From Bacteroidota bacterium (GTDB lineage Bacteria > Bacteroidota > Bacteroidia > NS11-12g > UBA955), in contig CANFXY010000011.1 of assembly GCA_947451105.1 (NCBI GenBank), forward strand, positions 1-36,063: a DNA stretch of 36,063 nt, read 5' to 3'. The number at the start of each line of letters is the position of its first letter. The first letter of the stretch is position 1. Positions 1-7,686 of the stretch are shown here, piece after piece. The notes under the pieces were generated by a model that ran no database searches, was not told where the DNA came from, and worked only from the letters and a program-made list of their open reading frames with translations. Made by a program: the position numbers and the translations under genes.

Positions 1-1112
1 ATTTTAATATTACCGACGATTCAAGGATTGCTGCAGCTATCCCGACCATTAAAAAGATATTAAATGATGGTGGTTCATGTATTTTAATGAGCCATTTAGG
101 CAGACCAAAAGAAGGACCTACTGAGAAATACTCTTTAAAACACATTGTTGCAAGAATTGAACAATTAAGCGGAGCTAAAGTTTTGTTTGCTGACGATTGT
201 ATTGGCGCATCTGCAATTGAATTGTCTTCTAATCTAAAAGCTGGCGAAATTCTTTTGCTTGAAAATTTACGTTTCTATAAAAACGAAGAAAAAGGGGATC
301 TTGAATTTGCTGAGAAATTATCTAAGTACGGAACCTTTTATGTAAACGATGCTTTTGGAACTGCACATAGAGCCCATGCCTCAACTGCTGTTATTGCTCA
401 GTTCTTTAGCGGTAAAAAATGTTTTGGTTATGTAATGGCCAATGAGATTGCCAATGCTGAAAAAGTGGTTAAACACCCTGAAAGACCATTCACAGCTATT
501 GTTGGTGGAGCTAAAGTTTCTGACAAATTGTTAATCATTGAAAATTTAATGGATATCGCCGACAACATCATTATAGGTGGCGGTATGGCTTATACTTTTG
601 CAAAGGCACAAGGTGGAAAAATTGGAAAGTCTTTGTGCGAAGACGACCGTATGCCATTGGCACTTGAATTAATTGAAAAAGCCAAATCAAAAGGTGTTAA
701 TTTATATTTGCCGGTAGACAGTGTAGTGGCTGATAATTTTGCCAACGATGCCAATACCAATGTATCTGACAACAACAATATTGCCGATAATTATATGGGC
801 TTGGACATTGGACCAGTAGCCAGCAAATTGTTTTGTGAAGTGATTTCCAATTCAAAAACAGTTTTATGGAATGGCCCAATGGGTGTATTTGAAATGAGCA
901 GTTTTGAAGCTGGTACCAAAGCGGTAGCGCTTGCTGTGGCTGAACAAACGAAAAATGGTGGATTCAGTTTGATTGGTGGTGGAGACAGTGCAGCTGCTAT
1001 ACACAAATTTCATTTGGCCGACCAAGTATCTTACGTTTCTACCGGTGGTGGTGCCTTGCTTGAATATTTTGAAGGCAAAGAACTTCCAGGTGTAAAAGCA
1101 ATTTTGGATTAG
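1..1112 (+). CDS. pgk: Phosphoglycerate kinase, 5' end outside window
   Basis: Catalyses ATP formation from 1,3-bisphosphoglycerate in glycolysis, in the cytoplasm. The frame is open from base 3 without an in-window start, so the gene begins upstream. The ORF-track start at base 87 is an internal Met: the 28 residues before it (FNITDDSRIAAAIP...) are typical PGK N-domain sequence. Visible family motifs are MSHLGRPKEG, the LLENLRFYKNEEKGD loop, NDAFGTAHRAHAST, VGGAKVSDKL, LWNGPMGVFE and the C-terminal nucleotide loop IGGGDSAAA...STGGGA. Apart from the missing start nothing is broken. The next gene starts 37 bases downstream with its own -7 box. Identity is very secure. Confidence 0.97.
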   Translation, partial: FNITDDSRIAAAIPTIKKILNDGGSCILMSHLGRPKEGPTEKYSLKHIVARIEQLSGAKVLFADDCIGASAIELSSNLKAGEILLLENLRFYKNEEKGDLEFAEKLSKYGTFYVNDAFGTAHRAHASTAVIAQFFSGKKCFGYVMANEIANAEKVVKHPERPFTAIVGGAKVSDKLLIIENLMDIADNIIIGGGMAYTFAKAQGGKIGKSLCEDDRMPLALELIEKAKSKGVNLYLPVDSVVADNFANDANTNVSDNNNIADNYMGLDIGPVASKLFCEVISNSKTVLWNGPMGVFEMSSFEAGTKAVALAVAEQTKNGGFSLIGGGDSAAAIHKFHLADQVSYVSTGGGALLEYFEGKELPGVKAILD

Positions 1113-1132
1113 TTTATTATTCTAATTTCTTG

Positions 1133-1140
1133 TAGGTTTG
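1133..1140 (+). promoter_or_regulatory. -7 promoter box for the phosphoribosyltransferase gene
   Basis: TAGGTTTG matches the Bacteroidota -7 consensus TAnnTTTG and ends 9 bases before the ATG at 1150. No clear -33 element was found. The TTG the ORF track uses as a start (1138) is the TTG of this box. Confidence 0.5.
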
Positions 1141-1149
1141 AAACCATAT

Positions 1150-1656
1150 ATGAGCCAATCGTCTGACATTATATTGAACCATAAGCAAATCAGTCACAAG
1201 TTGACCAGATTGGCATGGCAGGTATATGAGAACAACATGGATGAAGAAGTTGTTTGGATAGCGGGAATAGACCAAAGGGGGATGTATATCGCCAATATTA
1301 TAGCCGCAGAGTTGGCTAAAATCAGCGGGCAAAAAATACAAATCATGCAAATTCAATTGGATCCTGTTTCACTTGAGCCTAGCTACCACTCGTCGAACTC
1401 CATGGACAATCTTCAAAATGAAACCATAATTTTAGTCGACGATGTTTTAAACACCGGAAAGACTTTAATGATGGCGATGCTGCCTTTGGTTTCAAAAATG
1501 GTGCGAAAAATCCAAGTGGCTGTTTTAGCCTCAAGAAGCCATAGGATGTATCCTATACGTGCCGATTTTGTTGGCATTAGTATGGCTACCACCTTACAAG
1601 AGCATCTTAATTTCGACAACAGCAATGAAGCTGATTTGAAATTAATACTGAACTAG
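1150..1656 (+). CDS. PyrR-like phosphoribosyltransferase
   Basis: 168-residue cytoplasmic type I phosphoribosyltransferase. The PRPP-binding loop is IILVDDVLNTGKT, and an upstream AGIDQRGMYIAN segment corresponds to the IRTRG...LA region of PyrR. The C-terminal segment SHRMYPIRADFVG resembles the PyrR GHRELPIRADYVGK segment. PyrR proteins are uracil phosphoribosyltransferases and, in some bacteria, RNA-binding attenuators of pyrimidine operons. No pyr gene or attenuator is visible nearby, so a regulatory role is not supported. I start at ATG 1150 rather than the track's TTG 1138, because that TTG belongs to the promoter box. It converges on suhB, with four bases between the stops. Family is fairly sure, substrate unknown. 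Confidence 0.8.
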   Translation: MSQSSDIILNHKQISHKLTRLAWQVYENNMDEEVVWIAGIDQRGMYIANIIAAELAKISGQKIQIMQIQLDPVSLEPSYHSSNSMDNLQNETIILVDDVLNTGKTLMMAMLPLVSKMVRKIQVAVLASRSHRMYPIRADFVGISMATTLQEHLNFDNSNEADLKLILN

Positions 1657-1660
1657 TTTT

Positions 1661-2449
1661 TTAAAATCTATTTTCTATAATTTGCATCAGCTTGCTGTGT
1701 ATGCCTGTGTTGTCGGCTACAATTGAGCTGCCAAAAAGATAGTCGTCATGGCCATTGAAATCACACAAGCTGCCGCCAGCTTCTTTTACCAATAAGCATC
1801 CAGCTGCAACATCCCACGCATGAAGTCCATACTCGAAAAATCCTTCAAAACGGCCACAAGCCACGTAGGCTAAGTCGACCGCCGCAGAGCCCATTCTTCT
1901 CAAACCATGTGTGCTTTGCATCAAATCCTTGAGCGTGTGTATGTAGGCATCCATTTGCTCAAAGTCGTAATAAGGAAAGCCTGTAGCCATTAAACTGTTT
2001 TTCAATTCTGTTTCTTTAGATACATGAATGGCTTGACCATTGCACCAAGCACCTCCGTTTTTCCAGGCACTGAATAATTCTTTACGGCCAATTTCGTAAA
2101 CTGCTCCAACCAGTATTTCCTGACCCTCAGCCAAGGCCACACTAACTGAATAAACCGGTAGGCCATGAATAAAATTGGTGGTGCCATCCAATGGGTCAAT
2201 GATCCAATTTAATGTTTTACGCCCTACATCAGAAGTGTTTTCCTCAGTTATAAATCCTGCTTCAGGAACCAAACCGCTTAATGCGTTAACCAATAGTTTT
2301 TCAGCCTCTACATCGACATAGCTAACCAATTGGTTTAAGCCTTTGTCGCTCACTGCATCTAAGGTGAAGTTTTTCCTCTGCTCTGCAATGAAGTGGGCTG
2401 TTTCTGTGACAATAGAATTTAACGAAGCGCTTATGTGTTGTAGTTCCAT
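1661..2449 (-). CDS. suhB: Inositol monophosphatase family protein (SuhB-like)
   Basis: 262-residue Mg2+-dependent phosphomonoesterase of the inositol monophosphatase/FIG superfamily. The metal-binding residues are all present: the ITEENTS glutamate, the WIIDPLDGTTNF motif with its two aspartates, and the C-terminal WDVAAG aspartate. The length is normal for IMPases. In bacteria such proteins hydrolyse myo-inositol-1-phosphate or related phosphates, and E. coli SuhB also takes part in rRNA antitermination; which applies here cannot be seen. The gene is divergent from gpmI across 96 bases, and an exact -7 box lies four bases before its ATG. Confidence 0.9.
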   Translation of the reverse strand: MELQHISASLNSIVTETAHFIAEQRKNFTLDAVSDKGLNQLVSYVDVEAEKLLVNALSGLVPEAGFITEENTSDVGRKTLNWIIDPLDGTTNFIHGLPVYSVSVALAEGQEILVGAVYEIGRKELFSAWKNGGAWCNGQAIHVSKETELKNSLMATGFPYYDFEQMDAYIHTLKDLMQSTHGLRRMGSAAVDLAYVACGRFEGFFEYGLHAWDVAAGCLLVKEAGGSLCDFNGHDDYLFGSSIVADNTGIHSKLMQIIENRF

Positions 2450-2453
2450 TTTG

Positions 2454-2461
2454 CAAATATA
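2454..2461 (-). promoter_or_regulatory. -7 promoter box for suhB
   Basis: On the minus strand the sequence reads TATATTTG, CAAA, ATG. It is an exact TAnnTTTG match only four bases from the start codon, implying an almost or fully leaderless mRNA. Confidence 0.55.
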
Positions 2462-2533
2462 GATATTCTATGCGTTGAACTTTGACTTGAATTTCCATGA
2501 TCCCTAGCATTGGTCTGATTCATGCATTTTATT

Positions 2534-2541
2534 TACCTTTG
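2534..2541 (+). promoter_or_regulatory. -7 promoter box for gpmI
   Basis: TACCTTTG is an exact TAnnTTTG match, four bases before the ATG at 2546. A TTG at 2510-2512 lies 21 bases upstream at about the -33 distance. The box lies inside the track's longer ORF, which argues for the downstream ATG. Confidence 0.6.
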
Positions 2542-2545
2542 CCAG

Positions 2546-4072
2546 ATGCAAAATCAAAACAAAGTTTTCTTAATGATATTGGATGGTTGGGGAATTGGTA
2601 AACACGATTTTACCGATGGAATTTACAATGCAAAAACCCCATTTGTTGATTCTTTGTTTGATACAGTACCCAATACCACTCTGACAACTTTTGGAAATGC
2701 TGTTGGTTTGCCAGAAGGTCAAATGGGAAACAGTGAAGTTGGGCATATGAATATTGGTGCTGGTAGGGTAGTGTGGCAACAGTTGGCGTTAATCAATAAG
2801 AAATTTGAAGATGGTTCAGCTGCCGATGAAAAGGTAATTGCTGATTTGGCCAGCTACTGCATACAGAACAACAAACCATTGCATCTAACTGGTTTGGTAA
2901 GCGACGGTGGCGTGCACAGCAGCATGGAGCATTTGATTTCATTGTGTAAAATATTTACAGAAAAAGGCGTTCAAGAAATTTTTATCCATGCATTTACGGA
3001 TGGACGTGATACCGATCCAAACAGTGGAAAAGGATTTGTTCAATATTTAGAATCTAAGATTGAAAACAGCAATGCTAAAATAGCTTCCATAATTGGACGC
3101 TACTATGCCATGGATAGAGACAAGCGTTGGGAAAGAATTCACCTTGCTTATGATTTAATGGTGAATGGCAAGGGAAAAAGTTTCCACTCTGCAACGGAAG
3201 CTATTCAGGCAGCGTATGATGAAAATATTACCGATGAGTTTATTCAGCCTTCTGTAATTGTTGATGTTGAAAACAATGCTTTGGCAACAATTAAAGATAA
3301 TGATGCCGTGTTGTGCTTTAATTTTAGAACCGATAGAGGACGACAAATTACGCAAGCCCTAACACAAACAGATTTCCCGGATTTTGGGATGAAAAAGCTT
3401 AAGTTGTATTATGCAACCATGACGGAATACGATGCAACCTACCAAGGCGTCCACGTTGTTTTTCATTCAAGCAATGTCAACAATACCCTCGGCGAAGTAA
3501 TAAGTGCTCAGGGCAAAACCCAATTGAGGAGTGCTGAAACAGAAAAATATCCCCATGTTACTTTCTTTTTCTCAGGTGGGAGAGAAGAGCCCTTTGAAGG
3601 AGAATCAAGAATTATGGAGCCTTCTCCTAAGGTAGCGACATACGATTTGCAACCAGAAATGAGTGCTTTGCTTTTGACGGACAAAATAGAGGCTGCCGTG
3701 GCCTCAGAACAATTTGATTTTATATGTTTGAACTTCGCCAATACCGATATGGTTGGGCATACTGGTGTTTGGGAAGCAATTATAAAGGCGGCAGAAACTG
3801 TTGATGGGTGTGTGAAAAGATTGGTTGAGTTGGCCGTTTCTAAAGGCTATCAAATGTTTATCATTGCAGACCATGGCAATTCAGATGAGGCCCGCAACCC
3901 CGATGGTTCTCCAAACACTGCACATAGCATGAATCCCGTGCCTTGTTTTATCATCAGCGATAAATGCAAAACACTAAATCATAAAGGTAAATTGGCCGAC
4001 GTTGCGCCAAGTATTTTGAAAATGATGGACATTCAAATACCCGCCGAAATGGATGGTATTCCGCTGTTTTAA
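2546..4072 (+). CDS. gpmI: 2,3-bisphosphoglycerate-independent phosphoglycerate mutase
   Basis: Interconverts 3- and 2-phosphoglycerate in glycolysis, using two metal ions (usually Mn2+) and a phosphoserine intermediate. The 508-residue protein has the alkaline-phosphatase-fold start LMILDGWGIG, the catalytic serine in MGNSEVGHMNIGAGR, and substrate-domain motifs VSDGGVHS, FTDGRDTDP and GRYYAMDRDKRWER. It also has EKYPHVTFFFSGG and the metal-binding DHGNSDE and TAHSMNPVP motifs. Length matches the family. I start at 2546 (MQNQNKVF) rather than 2522, because the extra eight codons contain a -7 promoter box. The stop codon overlaps the stop of the convergent membrane-protein gene: both use the same TTAA. 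Confidence 0.97.
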   Translation: MQNQNKVFLMILDGWGIGKHDFTDGIYNAKTPFVDSLFDTVPNTTLTTFGNAVGLPEGQMGNSEVGHMNIGAGRVVWQQLALINKKFEDGSAADEKVIADLASYCIQNNKPLHLTGLVSDGGVHSSMEHLISLCKIFTEKGVQEIFIHAFTDGRDTDPNSGKGFVQYLESKIENSNAKIASIIGRYYAMDRDKRWERIHLAYDLMVNGKGKSFHSATEAIQAAYDENITDEFIQPSVIVDVENNALATIKDNDAVLCFNFRTDRGRQITQALTQTDFPDFGMKKLKLYYATMTEYDATYQGVHVVFHSSNVNNTLGEVISAQGKTQLRSAETEKYPHVTFFFSGGREEPFEGESRIMEPSPKVATYDLQPEMSALLLTDKIEAAVASEQFDFICLNFANTDMVGHTGVWEAIIKAAETVDGCVKRLVELAVSKGYQMFIIADHGNSDEARNPDGSPNTAHSMNPVPCFIISDKCKTLNHKGKLADVAPSILKMMDIQIPAEMDGIPLF

Positions 4073-4998
4073 TGGTTGATTAAGTGCTCGCTTAATTCTG
4101 CGTCCTCTTCCTCTTCATCATTGCTGTAGCGGAAATACAAGGCGCTGCTTCCTGTGTAGATAAAAGTGCTTACGATGACACCCATTATCGTTCCAAAGAT
4201 TTGGTTTACCACATAATAGGTCATTGGGTCAGAATGTTCGCGGTTCACAATTAAATGAACCAGCACACCACCTATACCAGAAGCTATACCCATAACAACT
4301 AAAGTAACTATTCCCATTAACAAAAGCATAGCAGCCCTTTTGAAGGTTATGTGGGCAAAACTAAAGCCGAAGGCTTCGCTAATGCTCATTTTCCCGTGAA
4401 CAATGGCTGCAAATCCTAAGGAAAAACGGAGTATGAAAAACAATAGGAAAAAGATGCCTATAAATCCTGCCAACACGCCCAAAATATTGATTGTTTGCAT
4501 AAGCATAACCACAACAGTCATGAAAATTACAAATGATGCGATGCTTAGGAGATAATACAAAACCATAAATCCAAGTAGGTTTAATAACTGGGGTGAAAAC
4601 GAAAGCCTAATGGCAGCGAAAATACTTCTATTGCTGTTTCTTATTTCGGAATTGTTAAGTTGGTAATAGACATTCATAGACCATATTCCGATAAACAATC
4701 CAAAAACCACCAAGGGTAAAAGGTAAATATAGTGTGGCGTTCCAAAAACACCTTCCAACAATGTGTAAGGATCTCCTCCTTTTTTTATTAATTCACCCAT
4801 CTCTTCCATTTTGGTTTGAACCCCTACAAGGTCAGAAAAATCCCATGAAAAAAGTTTTAAAATCAATGGGGTGTATACGGCTAGTGAAATTAGGCCAATG
4901 ACAATATTAAGAATTAGAAATTTTAAAAAGACGCGTTTGTATAGTGAAAGAGATCCATTAAAGACCTGATCTCTAAATTGTGCTAAATAGTATTTCAT
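4069..4998 (-). CDS. Multi-pass membrane protein of unknown function
   Basis: I do not recognise the family. The 309-residue protein has about six hydrophobic segments, near residues 24-50, 90-114, 135-160, 165-200 (possibly two), 220-250 and 265-290. A soluble loop rich in Lys and Glu lies around residues 55-85, and the acidic tail reads SNDEEEEDAELSEH. The basic N-terminus suggests the usual inside orientation. No enzyme or transporter motif is visible. The gene stands alone, converging on gpmI with overlapping stops. A TAAACTTG box (one mismatch to TAnnTTTG) ends four bases before the ATG. It may be an integral membrane protein of a general Bacteroidota family, but no role can be assigned. 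Confidence 0.75.
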   Translation of the reverse strand: MKYYLAQFRDQVFNGSLSLYKRVFLKFLILNIVIGLISLAVYTPLILKLFSWDFSDLVGVQTKMEEMGELIKKGGDPYTLLEGVFGTPHYIYLLPLVVFGLFIGIWSMNVYYQLNNSEIRNSNRSIFAAIRLSFSPQLLNLLGFMVLYYLLSIASFVIFMTVVVMLMQTINILGVLAGFIGIFFLLFFILRFSLGFAAIVHGKMSISEAFGFSFAHITFKRAAMLLLMGIVTLVVMGIASGIGGVLVHLIVNREHSDPMTYYVVNQIFGTIMGVIVSTFIYTGSSALYFRYSNDEEEEDAELSEHLINH

Positions 4999-5064
4999 GC
5001 TTCAAGTTTAGCTTATGTTTTGTGTTTAATCAAGTATTTAATATTAATTTAATAAATATTCGAT

Positions 5065-5072
5065 TATTTTTG
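5065..5072 (+). promoter_or_regulatory. -7 promoter box for the glycosyltransferase gene
   Basis: TATTTTTG, an exact TAnnTTTG match, ends eight bases before the ATG at 5081. No convincing -33 element was found. Confidence 0.45.
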
Positions 5073-5080
5073 CGTCCTTT

Positions 5081-5824
5081 ATGATTAAAGGGAAAAAAAT
5101 TGCAGTTGTATTACCTGCGTATAATGCAGCCGCGACCTTAGAAAAAACATATAACGAAATTCCATTTGAAATCGTTGATGAAGTGGTGTTGGTCGACGAC
5201 AATAGCCGCGATGAGACTATTGCAAAGGCAAAAGAACTTGGAATCAAACACATCATAAAGCATGAAGTGAATAGAGGGTATGGCGGAAATCAGAAGTCAT
5301 GCTACACCAAGGCCTTGAGCATAGGTGCTGATATTATTGTGATGTTGCACCCTGATTACCAATATACCCCAAAATTAATTGAAAGCATGTCTTACATGAT
5401 TGCCAACGAAGTTTATCCAGTGGCATTTGGAAGCAGAATATTGGGTAAAGGTGCTTTAAAAGGTGGTATGCCAATGTATAAGTATATTGCCAATAGACTT
5501 TTAACTTTGTTTCAGAATATCATGATGGGTCAAAAACTTTCTGAGTACCATACAGGTTACAGGGCCTTCGATAAAAAAATATTTGAAAAAATTAATATAG
5601 AAGCTAATTCGGACGATTTCATTTTTGACAATGAAATGATTGCCCAGATTTTTTATGCTGGTTTTGAAATTGGTGAGTTGACTTGTCCAACCAAATATTT
5701 TGATGAGGCAAGCAGCATTAATTTCAAAAGAAGCAGTATTTATGGACTAGGTGTTTTAAAAGTGTCTATACTTTACCGCTTAAACAAATGGGGTTTTACA
5801 AAGAGTAAAATCTTTAAAGTCTAA
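5081..5824 (+). CDS. Family 2 glycosyltransferase, dolichol-phosphate mannose synthase-like
   Basis: 247-residue GT-A glycosyltransferase. The N-terminal nucleotide-sugar site reads VVLPAYNAAATLEKTY followed by VDEVVLVDDNSRDET. Next come HEVNRGYGGNQKSCYTKAL and the metal-binding region MLHPDYQYTP, where DxD is replaced by DYQ as in several DPM1/GtrB-type enzymes. No transmembrane helices follow the catalytic domain, so it resembles the short soluble DPM1 type that loads a sugar onto a polyprenyl phosphate. Donor and acceptor are unknown. The gene stands alone between a divergent membrane-protein gene and a convergent TPR gene, with one base between stops. Confidence 0.85.
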   Translation: MIKGKKIAVVLPAYNAAATLEKTYNEIPFEIVDEVVLVDDNSRDETIAKAKELGIKHIIKHEVNRGYGGNQKSCYTKALSIGADIIVMLHPDYQYTPKLIESMSYMIANEVYPVAFGSRILGKGALKGGMPMYKYIANRLLTLFQNIMMGQKLSEYHTGYRAFDKKIFEKINIEANSDDFIFDNEMIAQIFYAGFEIGELTCPTKYFDEASSINFKRSSIYGLGVLKVSILYRLNKWGFTKSKIFKV

Positions 5825-5825
5825 T

Positions 5826-6848
5826 TTATTTGCAAAAATCATTTCGGTATTTTTGGGCTTCTTTATAGCCAATTTCTACCGACTTTTGCCAATCAGAGCA
5901 AGCTTCTCCCTGAAGTTTTAAATTGTTGTAGGCTATTCCTCTAAGCATAAGTAGCAGGCCCATGTTGCTGTATTCTGTGTCTAAGGCTTTGCCAAAACTT
6001 AATATTGCTTCTTGGTTTTTCCCTTCTTGCAAATAGCAAAATCCAATATTAAAATAGTATTCAGAATTGTATTTGTCTTTAGAGCTCAGGAACTGATAGT
6101 CTCTAACTGCCTCATCATAGCGTTTAAGTGAGGTGTAGGCATCTGCTCTGTTATACAAGGCCGCTTTGTTGTCGGGATATAAAAGTAAAATAACATTGTA
6201 GGCATCTATGGCTTCTGAAAAACGTTGAGCATCATAGTATATGTTTCCTTTGCACATCCAGATAGCAGTGTCATTGGCATCTGGTCTAAGACAAATGTCG
6301 AGGTCTGCAATGGCCAATTCAATAGCGTTTATTTCGGCGTATACGAGGGCCCGCGATTTTAAAGTTTCAAAATCATTGGGATGTAATTTTAAATATTCAG
6401 AGTAATAGGCGATTGCGGATTTATATTCTTGCATGTCCTCCATTAGGAGGGCGAGACTGCTTAACACCCTGTCGTCTTTAGGCACGCGACTTTGATACAA
6501 TAAAAAATCAGCTTCTGAAAAAGTGTAATTCTTTATGGCATGTTCTGCCAAGGCGCGGTTGTAATAGGCCTCATATAAGCTTGAATCTAGTCGCAAAGCC
6601 TGGTTAAAGTCAACCAAGGCAATATTGTGTTTATTGAGCAAAAGGTAGCAGGTGCCTCTTTGAAAATAGGCCTCGGCATAATTTGACCTCTGTGAAATAC
6701 AATTGTCAAATTCAATGATTGCATTTTTGTAGTTCTTCGCTTGAACAAAAGCCATGCCTTTTGACATGTTTGAATCAAGTTTGTTGCTTGCATTCAAAGC
6801 AGCAATAAAACAGAAACTTATTGGAAGAACAAAGAGTTTGATGCGCAT
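5826..6848 (-). CDS. Exported tetratricopeptide-repeat protein
   Basis: 340-residue protein with a signal peptide (MRIKLFVLPISFCFIAALNA) and then about eight TPR units across the rest of its length. Representative repeats contain YKNAIIEFDNCI, YAEAYFQRGTCYLL, NIALVDFNQALRLD, AIAYYSEYLKLHPND and KAALYNRADAYTSLKRYDEAVRDY. TPRs are protein-interaction scaffolds; no catalytic domain is present and no partner is evident from the neighbours. The likely location is the periplasm or envelope. I start at ATG 6848: the track's start at 6857 is a TTG that is part of the -7 box TATTTTTG. Function beyond scaffold is unknown. Confidence 0.85.
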   Translation of the reverse strand: MRIKLFVLPISFCFIAALNASNKLDSNMSKGMAFVQAKNYKNAIIEFDNCISQRSNYAEAYFQRGTCYLLLNKHNIALVDFNQALRLDSSLYEAYYNRALAEHAIKNYTFSEADFLLYQSRVPKDDRVLSSLALLMEDMQEYKSAIAYYSEYLKLHPNDFETLKSRALVYAEINAIELAIADLDICLRPDANDTAIWMCKGNIYYDAQRFSEAIDAYNVILLLYPDNKAALYNRADAYTSLKRYDEAVRDYQFLSSKDKYNSEYYFNIGFCYLQEGKNQEAILSFGKALDTEYSNMGLLLMLRGIAYNNLKLQGEACSDWQKSVEIGYKEAQKYRNDFCK

Positions 6849-6854
6849 ATTGAA

Positions 6855-6862
6855 CAAAAATA
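6855..6862 (-). promoter_or_regulatory. -7 promoter box for the TPR gene
   Basis: The minus strand reads TATTTTTG, TTCAAT, ATG. The box is an exact consensus match six bases from the start. It also explains the false TTG start of the longer ORF. Confidence 0.55.
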
Positions 6863-6908
6863 AAGCATAATAATTTGAAATTTAAAAATAGATATCTACT
6901 ATTGTGGA

Positions 6909-7625
6909 ATGATGAATATTGAAGTGGTGTTAAGTCCTGCGTTGTTGCACTTGTCAGATATTAAAGATAAGAATGTTGTGGTGATAGACATATTGCGTGC
7001 AACATCTACGATCTGCACTGCAATTCACGAAGGAGCAGAAGCGGTTAAGGCGGTTAAAGACATTGAGCAAGCAAAAGGCTTAGGCTCAAAAGGCTATTTA
7101 ACAGCTGCCGAGAGAAATGGGCAAAAACTAGAAGGATTTGACATGGGAAATTCTCCATTTGAGTGCATGAATGGAAAAGTTAGAGGTCGGAAAATTGCAT
7201 TAACTACCACCAATGGAACAAAGTGTATTGAAGCCGCTGCCGCTGATGGCGCCGCTAATGTATTAAGCGGGAGCTTTTTGAATTTGGAGGCTACTGCAGA
7301 TTGGTTGACTAAAGATGGTCGCGATGTTGTTTTATTCTGTGCAGGTTGGAAAGACAGTTTTAATCTCGAAGACACACTTTATGCCGGTGCTATGGCAAAA
7401 ATCTTAGGGGAGAAAACATCTTGTGTAATTGATTGTGATGCGGCCTTTATGTCCATTGATTTATACAATATTGCGCAAGATAATCTTATGGATTATTTGA
7501 AGAAGTCATCTCATTATAAGAGATTGTCTCATCTGCACCACGATGAAGACATGGTTTATTGTTTGCAAAAGTCTATTTTTCAGACAGTTGTAGGGATTGT
7601 GGATACTGAGATGAAAAAAATGTAA
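6909..7625 (+). CDS. comB: Probable 2-phosphosulfolactate phosphatase (ComB family)
   Basis: 238-residue protein matching the ComB family, which hydrolyses 2-phosphosulfolactate to sulfolactate in coenzyme M synthesis of methanogens and is also widespread in bacteria. Family motifs are VVVIDILRATSTI near the N-terminus, LTAAERNGQKLEGFDMGNSP, ALTTTNGTKCIEAA and LFCAGWKDSFNLEDTLYAGAM. The length is typical. The other genes of that pathway (comA, comC) are not nearby, so the substrate in this organism is uncertain. The start is one of two adjacent ATGs (6909 or 6912). A weak -7-like TACTATTG ends four bases before the first. Confidence 0.85.
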   Translation: MMNIEVVLSPALLHLSDIKDKNVVVIDILRATSTICTAIHEGAEAVKAVKDIEQAKGLGSKGYLTAAERNGQKLEGFDMGNSPFECMNGKVRGRKIALTTTNGTKCIEAAAADGAANVLSGSFLNLEATADWLTKDGRDVVLFCAGWKDSFNLEDTLYAGAMAKILGEKTSCVIDCDAAFMSIDLYNIAQDNLMDYLKKSSHYKRLSHLHHDEDMVYCLQKSIFQTVVGIVDTEMKKM

Positions 7626-7656
7626 ACTTTTTATTAATTGAATTCTTGTTATTTCA

Positions 7657-7664
7657 TACATTTG
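7657..7664 (+). promoter_or_regulatory. -7 promoter box for the first Omp28-like gene
   Basis: TACATTTG is an exact TAnnTTTG match, with a TTG at 7638-7640 sixteen bases upstream as a possible -33 element. The ATG at 7687 leaves a short leader of about 20 bases. Confidence 0.5.
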
Positions 7665-7686
7665 ACCAATTAAATATATTTATTTT

